Shown one piece after another: positions 11,110-17,989 of a stretch of 64,000 nt of DNA (its first letter is position 1; each line of letters begins with the position of its first letter). Source of the stretch: Nocardioides furvisabuli (lineage in GTDB: Bacteria; Actinomycetota; Actinomycetes; Propionibacteriales; Nocardioidaceae); NCBI RefSeq assembly GCF_021083185.1, contig NZ_JAIGQB010000008.1, positions 1-64,000 of the forward strand. Direction: 5' to 3'. The position numbers were made by a program, and so were the translations under genes. The notes beneath the pieces were generated by a model that saw only the letters and a list, made by a program, of their open reading frames with translations, made no database searches and was not told the origin of the DNA.

Positions 11110-11610
11110 TCAGCCGGCGGGTCCAGCCGCGGGCCCAGAGGCCGGCGCGCGGGCCGGCTGCACGGGGCACGACAGCTCGCCGCGCAGTCGGCTGCGCAGT
11201 GCCCAGACCAGCAGCGCAACGGCAGCAACCTGCAGGACGGGCTGGAACGGCTCGAACCACGTCATCGCGCCCGCACTGCCCAGGGCGAGAAGGACGAGCT
11301 TGTTGCACACCGGGCAGCCGACGGCGAAATAGGTGAGCAGCCCGCCGGCCCAACCACCCCGGCGGCTCGAGGGTCGGTCCGGCTGGACGGGAGCGCGCAC
11401 GTAGGTCGCCACGAGCAGGCCAGCGAGCAGCGAGGACACCAGCAGCGAGGGCCACGCCCACCAGGTGGCCGGCACCTCGCGTCCGAAGACCGGTGTGTCG
11501 ATGAGGTCGGTGGGGATGGCGACGACGAGCACGAACCCGGCCGCGGTGGAGAGCGCGACGAGCCAGCGTCGTGCCGGCCAGGTGAGCAGGACCGACCATG
11601 GGGTGGTCAT
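11110..11610 (-). CDS. Polytopic membrane protein with CPVC motif
   Basis: A 166-residue protein starting MTTPWSVLLTW at 11610, where ATG overlaps the regulator's stop codon (ATGA). It has four hydrophobic stretches. The third begins with TYFAVGCPVCNKLVLLALGS, a CXXC pair at the membrane face, and a further Cys lies in GELSCPVQ near the Pro/Ala-rich C-terminus. I do not know a named family. Its position inside a DsbA-CcdA operon under an ArsR-rhodanese regulator suggests a thiol or sulfur redox role. A 95-bp gap separates it from the DsbA-like gene. Confidence 0.7.
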   Translation of the reverse strand: MTTPWSVLLTWPARRWLVALSTAAGFVLVVAIPTDLIDTPVFGREVPATWWAWPSLLVSSLLAGLLVATYVRAPVQPDRPSSRRGGWAGGLLTYFAVGCPVCNKLVLLALGSAGAMTWFEPFQPVLQVAAVALLVWALRSRLRGELSCPVQPARAPASGPAAGPAG

Positions 11611-12281
11611 GCCGCGCCCGCAGCGACGGGGAGCCCCGCGGTGCGCCACTCCAGCATCCCGTCCTCGAGGCGCCTGGCCTCGACGCCGGCGCCGCCGAGG
11701 ATGCGCACGGCGTCGTGCGCCATGACGCAGAAGCTGCCGCGGCAGTAGGCCACCACGGCGGGCGTCTCGCGCAACGTGTCCACCTCGGCGCCCAACGTGT
11801 CGAGCGGTGCGCTCCGGGCGCCCGGGATGTGGCCGGCCAGGTACTCCTCGGACGGGCGCACGTCCAACAGGGTGACCTCGCCCGCCGCCAGCATCTGCTC
11901 GAGCTCCGCGCGCGTCACCAGGCCCACCTCGCCGGATCCGGGCAGATCGAGGTAGACCTCGAGAGCCTGGCTCACGTCGGCGGAGCGTTCCCGTGCGACG
12001 CTGCGCATCGCGGCGTACAGCTGGGCCACATCGTCGCCCGCAAGGCGGTAGAACACCTTGGTGCCTTCGCGCCGGGTCCGCACGAGGTTGGCGAGCTTGA
12101 GTACCTGCAGGTGGGCCGAGACAGTGCTCATTCCCATCCCGGCGGCACGCGCCAGCGCTTCGACCGTGCGCTCGCCCTGGGCGAGGAGCTCGACCAGCTC
12201 GAGCCGCTTGGGGCTGCCGAAGGCCTTGCCGACCACGGCGAGCTCGTCGAAGAGCCGGTTGCGCCTGTCGTCTGATTCCAT
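11607..12281 (-). CDS. ArsR-family regulator fused to a rhodanese domain
   Basis: A 224-residue protein starting MESDDRRNRLFDEL, with GGAGG 5 nt before the ATG. Residues of about 10-95 form the winged helix (KAFGSPKRLELVELLAQGERTVEALARAAGMGMSTVSAHLQ..., truncated here), typical of ArsR/SmtB. Residues of about 120-215 are a rhodanese domain with LLDVRPSEEYLAGHIPGA and an active-site loop AYCRGSFCVMAHDA, where the first Cys is the expected persulfide carrier. This architecture is known for sulfur- or redox-sensing repressors. A 16-bp palindrome just upstream of the start is the likely autoregulatory operator. It heads the CPVC-DsbA-CcdA operon. Confidence 0.9.
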   Translation of the reverse strand: MESDDRRNRLFDELAVVGKAFGSPKRLELVELLAQGERTVEALARAAGMGMSTVSAHLQVLKLANLVRTRREGTKVFYRLAGDDVAQLYAAMRSVARERSADVSQALEVYLDLPGSGEVGLVTRAELEQMLAAGEVTLLDVRPSEEYLAGHIPGARSAPLDTLGAEVDTLRETPAVVAYCRGSFCVMAHDAVRILGGAGVEARRLEDGMLEWRTAGLPVAAGAA

Positions 12282-12287
12282 CAGTCC

Positions 12288-12303
12288 TCCAAAGATCTTT
12301 GGA
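12288..12303. promoter_or_regulatory. 16-bp palindrome at the ArsR-rhodanese promoter
   Basis: TCCAAAGATCTTTGGA is perfectly palindromic and lies 7-22 bp before the regulator's ATG. On the minus strand TATAGT just upstream (about 12304-12310) can serve as the -10 element, so the palindrome would cover the transcription start. That geometry is what an autorepressing ArsR protein needs. It also overlaps the start-side ribosome site by one or two bases. Confidence 0.6.
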
Positions 12304-12368
12304 AGACTATACGGGATGGGCACACGGGCCCTCTCGTCGCGAGCGCTCGCTCCACGCCATGGATCCGC

Positions 12369-12610
12369 ACGGCGTTCCCCACCAACGTCCAGGGCCGGCT
12401 GTGGCATATCCGCCGGCTCGCCGACTGATGGATGTCTCACCCCACCGGTTCCGCCGAACCGTGACAACCAAGATCGCCGAGGTCCACGACGCCGACGCCG
12501 CGATGAACCAGCTCGGCCACACGTCCAAGGCGGTCACCGAGCGGCACTACATCCATCGACGGCCCGGTCGTGCCCCGAATCATGCGCTTCCTTGCGGAAG
12601 AGCGCTCTGA
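12369..12610 (+). pseudogene. Frameshifted C-terminal relic of a tyrosine recombinase (phage integrase)
   Basis: Two adjacent frames together resemble the catalytic end of an integrase. 12369-12428 reads TAFPTNVQGRLWHIRRLAD and stops. 12428-12610, shifted in frame, reads MDVSPHRFRRTVTTKIAE, then MNQLGHTSKAVTERHYI. The HxxR box (HRFR), the GH box and the Tyr nucleophile (HYI) are all there, but the N-terminal core-binding part and the first catalytic Arg are missing. I saw no tRNA or att repeat nearby. The 275 bp that follow up to the potassium channel hold no gene I recognise. Confidence 0.7.
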
Positions 12611-12885
12611 CTCCAGGAGCGATGCCGGGTGAACGTGCGTGATGTCGCTCGATGTAGCTCACTTCGGCCGGGTATTGCTGGTGTTTGCGATCAGTAGATG
12701 ACCACGGCACGGACGCCCTACGTACTCGTCGGCCTCGACCCGGCACCGACCCGGACACGGTGGCGGATCGCATCCGCGAGAGCGTCGGTGGAGTGAGTGT
12801 CGCAACCCGAATGGCAGTGGGCACACACCCGAAAGGCCTGACGTCGGGTCTGAGGAAGCGGCGTTGAGAGATTACAGTCGCCCGG

Positions 12886-13764
12886 ATGGGATGGATGATC
12901 AGTGCGGCTGGCCTACTCGTTGTCTTGGTGGCGCTGTGGGACATCTTCCACACTCTGTGGCACCCGGGCGGATTCGGCCGGATCGCTCGGTGGGTGTTCC
13001 AGCTCGTGTGGTTGGCCACCAAGCACGTGTTGCCCGGCCACAGCCGGCACCTCGCCGGGCCGATCGGAATCCTCGGAACCGTGGCGTTGTGGACCGGTCT
13101 GGTGGTGATCGGCTGGACTCTGGTCTACCTGCCCCACATGTCGGACGGCTTCTACTTCGGGTCTGCACTCAGACCCGAGCAGTCTTCCGATGCCCTGACC
13201 GCCCTGTACCTGTCGTTGGTCACCGTGGCCACGCTCGGCTTCGGTGACGTCACCCCGGCCGACCCCGTCCTGCGCCTGCTCGCACCGTTCGAGGCGCTTC
13301 TCGGGTTCGTCCTCCTGACCGCCGCCATCTCATGGATCCTGCAGGTCTACCCCGCCCTGGGCAGGCGGAGGTCTGTTGCGAAGCGGTTGAGCCTTCTGCA
13401 GTCGAGTCATGCGACTGCCGTGGTGGCCGGTGGGGAACCATGCGTCGCTAGCCGCATGCTGGACGCCGTGACCGACGGCACGATCCAGGCCGAGACGGAC
13501 CTCATGCAGTACGCCGAGTCCTACTACTTCATCGAGGAAGAGGAAGAGCTGTCGCTGGCTGCGTCCCTCCCCCACGCCCTGGAGCTGGCGGAGGCCGGAA
13601 GGTCGTCGTCCTCGCGCGAGGTGCAACTCTCAGCCGACATGCTCACAGCGGCCGTCGAGAGCCTTGCCCTGCTGCTGGACCGTGCCTACCTCAAGACCGG
13701 GTCCGCGACACCGGAGGTGCTCGCGTCCTACCGCGCCGACCACGGATTCGAGCCCCACGCATGA
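12886..13764 (+). CDS. Two-TM potassium channel-like protein
   Basis: A 292-residue membrane protein with an ion-channel pore. Hydrophobic segments lie at about residues 3-22, 60-82 and 130-150. The selectivity filter is TVATLGFGDVTP at about residues 114-124, of the T-x-G-F-G-D class. The cytoplasmic C-terminal ~140 residues are helical and acidic (YFIEEEEELS) and match no RCK domain I know. The gene looks leaderless: TACAGT at 12873-12878 sits 7 nt before the ATG and no ribosome site is present. It is followed after 28 bp by a cation/proton antiporter, so they may be co-expressed. Confidence 0.85.
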   Translation: MGWMISAAGLLVVLVALWDIFHTLWHPGGFGRIARWVFQLVWLATKHVLPGHSRHLAGPIGILGTVALWTGLVVIGWTLVYLPHMSDGFYFGSALRPEQSSDALTALYLSLVTVATLGFGDVTPADPVLRLLAPFEALLGFVLLTAAISWILQVYPALGRRRSVAKRLSLLQSSHATAVVAGGEPCVASRMLDAVTDGTIQAETDLMQYAESYYFIEEEEELSLAASLPHALELAEAGRSSSSREVQLSADMLTAAVESLALLLDRAYLKTGSATPEVLASYRADHGFEPHA

Positions 13765-13792
13765 TGACGAAGGCGCGGGGCAGGGCGCTGCC

Positions 13793-15028
13793 ATGACCCT
13801 TGACGTGCTGCTCATCGCGACCGGCGCGCTCGGCGTGCTGGTGGCTGCGTTGTCTGCACGAATCAGGCGTCTGCCCGTATCCGAGCCGCTCCTTGCTCTG
13901 GTGGTCGGCGTGCTCGTCGGGCCCGAGGTGCTCCGAGCTTTGCCTCTTCCACCGATCACCACCGAGCACGCGAGCGTTCACGACGCGACACGGATCCTGC
14001 TGGTGATATCGGTGATGGGAGTCGCGCTGCGCTATCCGTTCGGTTCGGTCCGTGCCCAGCTCCGGCCGGTCTCGATCCTGTTGTTGGTGGCCATGCCGGC
14101 CATGACGTTGGTCTCCACAGGCCTGACCGCCGCCATCCTCGGGGTCACGCTGGGCGCTGCGCTGCTGCTCGGGACAGCGATCTGCCCTACCGACCCGGTC
14201 CTCGCCTCCAGCGTGGTCACCGGCAAGCCCGCCGAAGAGGACCTACCGGCCCGTGACCGGCAGATCCTCTCCCTGGAGTCAGCCGCCAACGACGGTCTGG
14301 CCCTGCCGTTCGTGCTCGCCGCGGTCGCGTTCGCGGGACCGATGACCGCCGGGCAGGCAGTTGCCGAGGCGCTGTGGCAGGTGACGGGCGCTGTCGCCCT
14401 CGGCGTGCTCGCCGGTTGGCTCGGCGGTCGAGCCTTGCGGACAGGCGACGAATACGGGGCTGCGTCCCACGGCCCGATGCTGCTGTTCACCGTCCTCCTC
14501 GCCCTGCTCGTGCTGGGCCTGTCGGGCGTGCTCCACCTTGACGGCGTGCTCGCAGCGTTCGTCGCCGGCCTCGCCTTCAACCTCACCAGCACCGGCAGCG
14601 AGCGGACCGCAGACCTGGAGATCGACGAGGCTGTGAACCGATTCGCGGTCCTACCGATGTTCGTCCTGCTGGGCGCCACCCTGCCTTGGTCCGTGTGGGG
14701 CGAGCTGGGGTGGGCGGCGATCCTGCTGAGCGTCGCCGTGCTCTTGTTCCGCCGCATGCCCGTCCTGTTGCTGCTCAAGCGACCCCTGCGTCTGGGCTGG
14801 CCGGACGCCCTGTACCTGGGCTGGTTCGGACCCGTCGGAGTCTCGGCGGTGTTCTACCTGACCCTCGAGGCCGAGGAGCTCGGCCTTTCCGACACCGTCA
14901 TGGGCGCCGGGATCATGATCGTCGTCGCGAGCACCGTGGCCCATGGCGTGACCTCCTCGACCGGCCGGCTGCTCTACCGACGCCTCACGGGCGAGACCGC
15001 AACCGGACAGCCAGTGCTCGAGGGTTGA
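13793..15028 (+). CDS. Cation:proton antiporter, CPA1 family
   Basis: A 411-residue polytopic protein starting MTLDVLLIATGALGVL, with about 12 hydrophobic helices. The ion-binding region reads LGTAICPTDPVLASSVV followed by LSLESAANDGLALPFV; the TDP and ESxxND pairs are the hallmarks of the NhaP-like/CPA1 exchangers. It exchanges Na+ or K+ for protons across the membrane; the cation cannot be told from sequence. The upstream potassium channel ends 28 bp before. A hairpin at 15049-15068 separates it from nuoN, which converges from the right. Confidence 0.87.
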   Translation: MTLDVLLIATGALGVLVAALSARIRRLPVSEPLLALVVGVLVGPEVLRALPLPPITTEHASVHDATRILLVISVMGVALRYPFGSVRAQLRPVSILLLVAMPAMTLVSTGLTAAILGVTLGAALLLGTAICPTDPVLASSVVTGKPAEEDLPARDRQILSLESAANDGLALPFVLAAVAFAGPMTAGQAVAEALWQVTGAVALGVLAGWLGGRALRTGDEYGAASHGPMLLFTVLLALLVLGLSGVLHLDGVLAAFVAGLAFNLTSTGSERTADLEIDEAVNRFAVLPMFVLLGATLPWSVWGELGWAAILLSVAVLLFRRMPVLLLLKRPLRLGWPDALYLGWFGPVGVSAVFYLTLEAEELGLSDTVMGAGIMIVVASTVAHGVTSSTGRLLYRRLTGETATGQPVLEG

Positions 15029-15048
15029 CCCTCCGCCACGTGGCCTGC

Positions 15049-15068
15049 GGTTCCCCATCTGGGGAACC
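15049..15068. terminator. Bidirectional hairpin between antiporter and nuoN
   Basis: GGTTCCCC-ATCT-GGGGAACC forms an 8-bp perfect stem with a 4-nt loop in the 42-bp gap between two convergent genes. There is no long U tract, as is usual in high-GC actinobacteria. The position makes it a likely terminator for both transcripts. Confidence 0.6.
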
Positions 15069-15070
15069 CG

Positions 15071-16492
15071 TCAGATCGAGAAGACACTCCAGAGGACGCC
15101 TGCGCCTATGCCGAGCACGAGGCTGAGAGCCGAGGTCACCACCGCCGCCGTTGCCGACCAAGCACGAGGAACGAACGCTCCTTCTGGCAGGGTCCGCGCG
15201 GGGGGTTCCCCTCGGCCGTAGACGGATGCGATCCACCGAAGGTAGTAGAAGAGGCTGATCACGGTGTTGACGAACACCAGCACGGCCAGCCAGGCAAGCC
15301 CGCCGTCCCAGGCGGCGGCGGTGGTGGTGAGCTTGCCGGCGAAGACGACGGTCGGTGGGGTGCCGACGAGGCCGAGCAGCGCCACCACGAGGGATGCGCC
15401 GAGCCATGGCCGGGCTCGGCCCATGCCGCGGTAGGAGTCGAGGTCGCGCCGGTCGGGGAAGGCGGTCGTCACTGCGAATGCCGCGAGGTTGGTGACGGTG
15501 TAGCCGGCGAGGTAGAGCAGCAGGGAGGGCAGGGCGAGGTCGCTGCGCCCGGCGACGGCGACCGGCACGAGGAGGTAGCCGACCTGGCTGACCGTGGACC
15601 AGCCGAGCAGGCGTCGGGGGTCGGTTTGCCAGTAGGCGGCGAGGTTGCCGAGCGTCATGCTGGCAACCGCGAGGACGGCGACCAGCAGCGGCCAGGCGAG
15701 GGTGTCGGGGAGCATGGCGATGAGTCGGTAGGCTGCGACCATCGCGCCGATCTTGGGCACGGTGGTGAGGAAGGCCGCGACCGCCCCGCCCGCACCCTCG
15801 GCGGCATCGGGGACCCAGAAGTGCCCCGGGATGCCGCCGGCCTTGAACATCAAGCCACCCAGCACCGCCACGACGCCCGCCGCGACCACGCCCTGCGGCG
15901 CCTCAGCAAGTCGACCGGTGAGGTCGGCGTACGACGTGGTCGCGGAGACTCCGTAGAGCAGCGTGACCCCGAGCAGCAAGAGGATGCCGAACAGGGCACC
16001 CAGCAGGTAGGTCTTCATGGCCGCCTCGGCTCCGCGGGGGGTGCGCGCGATGCCGATCAGGCCGTAGAGCGGGATGCTTGCGAGCAGGAACCCGACCACG
16101 ACGACGAGCAGGTCGTCGGCGCCGGCAAGGACAAGCGTGCCGGTCGTCGAGAACAGGAAGAGTGCGTAGGTCTCGCTCTCCCGTGGCGAGCCGGCGACCT
16201 CGTCGGAGGCCAGCGCGAGGACGATCAGCGTCCCGAGGGCGGCGACGATCCGCGCCACTCCGGTGGCGGTGTCGACGGTGAAGGTGCCCTCCATCGCCGG
16301 CTGGGCCGGGCTGGGGAGGTCGACCGCGGCCAGGATGGCGGCAGCGACCAGCGCGACCGCGGCGATGGCACGGGTGACCCACTGGCGGGTCCGCGGGAGG
16401 AAGGACCCGCTGACCAGGACCGCGAGCCCGCCGAGGAACAGCACGATCTCCGGCAGCAGCAAGAGCGGCCGCATGGCCATGTCGGAGCCCAC
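15071..16492 (-). CDS. nuoN: NuoN-like proton-pumping subunit
   Basis: A 473-residue antiporter-like membrane subunit, starting at GTG 16492 with GGAAGG 7 nt upstream. About 13-14 hydrophobic segments are visible. The proton-channel features of the NuoN family are present in degenerate form: the helix-7 region GGLMFKAGGIPGHFWVPDAAEG has the conserved Lys followed by HxW, and LGWSTVSQVGYLLVP is the next channel helix. This is the last gene of the complex I-like cluster. In canonical complex I it is one of three pumping subunits. Confidence 0.88.
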   Translation of the reverse strand: MGSDMAMRPLLLLPEIVLFLGGLAVLVSGSFLPRTRQWVTRAIAAVALVAAAILAAVDLPSPAQPAMEGTFTVDTATGVARIVAALGTLIVLALASDEVAGSPRESETYALFLFSTTGTLVLAGADDLLVVVVGFLLASIPLYGLIGIARTPRGAEAAMKTYLLGALFGILLLLGVTLLYGVSATTSYADLTGRLAEAPQGVVAAGVVAVLGGLMFKAGGIPGHFWVPDAAEGAGGAVAAFLTTVPKIGAMVAAYRLIAMLPDTLAWPLLVAVLAVASMTLGNLAAYWQTDPRRLLGWSTVSQVGYLLVPVAVAGRSDLALPSLLLYLAGYTVTNLAAFAVTTAFPDRRDLDSYRGMGRARPWLGASLVVALLGLVGTPPTVVFAGKLTTTAAAWDGGLAWLAVLVFVNTVISLFYYLRWIASVYGRGEPPARTLPEGAFVPRAWSATAAVVTSALSLVLGIGAGVLWSVFSI

Positions 16493-16496
16493 GGAT

Positions 16497-17987
16497 CTAC
16501 CTTCCGACGAGCTCGACGGCGACCTCGGCCGCGGGCTCGATCACGGCGAGCAGCGGTCGGGGGAATACTCCGATGAGCAGGGAGAGCACCAGCAGCGGGC
16601 CGACCGACCAGACCTCGGCGGCGCGCAGGTCGGTGAAGCCGACCGAGCGGCAGCGGGTCTCGCCGGTGAAGATCCGTTGCAGCGCTCGGAGGAACAGCGC
16701 CGCGGTGAGGAGGATTCCGACGAGCGCGATCGCCGTGACGGGGGCGGCGGCGATGCTGCCGGTGAAGATCTGGAACTCCGCGATGAAGCCGGACAGCCCG
16801 GGAAGGCCAAGGGATGCGAAGGCACCGACGGCGAAGAAGGCGGCGAATCGGGGGGCGGGTCCGGCCAGGCCGCCGTAGGAGTCCATGTCGTAGGTCGCTG
16901 CCCGGTCCTGGAGGACGCCGGCGAGGAGGAACAGCGCACCTGTGATCAGCCCGTGGCTGACCATCTGTGTGACGGCACCGGTGACCGCAATGGACCGTGC
17001 CTGCGCGGTGTCGTCCGCGACGAGCCCTGCGGCGCCGACGGCGAGGACGATGTAGCCCATGTGGTTCACCGACGTGTAGGCGACCATCCGCTTGAAGTTC
17101 GTCTGGGCCAGGGCCACCAGGGCGCCGTACACGACGGAGACGATGCCCACGACGACGATCACCCACGCCCAGTCCCGCCACGCCTCGGGCAGCATCGGCA
17201 TCGCGATCCGCACGAATCCATAGGCGCCCATCTTCAGCAGCACGCCCGCCAGGACCGCCGAGCCGATCGCCGGCGCGTCGGTGTGGGCCGGGGGCAGCCA
17301 GGTGTGGAACGGCACGGTCGGGGTCTTCACCGCCAGTCCGACCAGGATGGCGGCCAGCACCAGCCCACCGGCAAGCGACGACCCGGCGAGCGGGGTCTGC
17401 TCGGCCAGCTCGACCATGTCGAAGGTGTGCGGGTCGGCGGCGATGTAGAGGCCGATGAACCCGACGAGCAGGGCCAGGGAGCCCAGGAACGTGTAGAGGA
17501 AGAACTTCATCGCCGACCGGGCGGCGTTGCCGTGACCCCAGCCGGCGATCACGAAGTACATGCCGACGATCGAGAGGTCGAAGAAGACGAAGAAGAGGAT
17601 CAGGTCGGCGGCGACGAACAGGCCCATGCTGACGCTCTGCAGGAAGAGGAACAGCGCAGCCTGGAGACGCGGCCGGTCGGTCTCGCGCAGCGCAAAGATC
17701 GCGCAGGCGAGGAATATCACCGCGGTCATCGCGATCAGCGGCAGGGACAACCCGTCGACGCCGAGGTGGTAGCTGCTGTTCACGCCGGGGATCCACTCGG
17801 CCTGCTCCTCAAAGGCGAGTCGTCCGGGCGTGGGCGTCTCGTAGCGCAGCCACGCCGCGACCACCAGGGCGAGGTCGGCGGCTGCGACCGCGACCCATGC
17901 CCATCGTACGGCCGTGTCGCCGAGCCGCGGAAGCGCGAGCAGGGCCAGAGCGGCAGCCAGAGGCAGGAAGACGATCAAACTGAGCAC
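16497..17987 (-). CDS. nuoM: NuoM-like proton-pumping subunit
   Basis: A 496-residue membrane subunit. The frame is open for another 500 codons upstream, but that part is antisense-like Arg-rich sequence. Real homology starts at VLSLIVFLPLAAALALLAL. Two GTG codons (17993 and 17987) are possible; AGG lies 5 nt before 17987, so I prefer that one. The canonical NuoM stretch AVKTPTVPFHTWLPPAHTDA, then AGVLLKMGAYGF, carries the channel lysines; LAQTNFKRMVAYTSVNHMGY follows. This is the best conserved Nuo gene in the cluster. The upstream gene nuoL ends two bases before. Confidence 0.93.
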   Translation of the reverse strand: MLSLIVFLPLAAALALLALPRLGDTAVRWAWVAVAAADLALVVAAWLRYETPTPGRLAFEEQAEWIPGVNSSYHLGVDGLSLPLIAMTAVIFLACAIFALRETDRPRLQAALFLFLQSVSMGLFVAADLILFFVFFDLSIVGMYFVIAGWGHGNAARSAMKFFLYTFLGSLALLVGFIGLYIAADPHTFDMVELAEQTPLAGSSLAGGLVLAAILVGLAVKTPTVPFHTWLPPAHTDAPAIGSAVLAGVLLKMGAYGFVRIAMPMLPEAWRDWAWVIVVVGIVSVVYGALVALAQTNFKRMVAYTSVNHMGYIVLAVGAAGLVADDTAQARSIAVTGAVTQMVSHGLITGALFLLAGVLQDRAATYDMDSYGGLAGPAPRFAAFFAVGAFASLGLPGLSGFIAEFQIFTGSIAAAPVTAIALVGILLTAALFLRALQRIFTGETRCRSVGFTDLRAAEVWSVGPLLVLSLLIGVFPRPLLAVIEPAAEVAVELVGR

Positions 17988-17989
17988 GT

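Noticed and set aside
12685..12867. A 60-codon frame before the potassium channel, with another frame reading TARTPYVLVGLD
   Set aside because: The second frame slightly recalls a universal stress protein start, but it is too short and degenerate to support.
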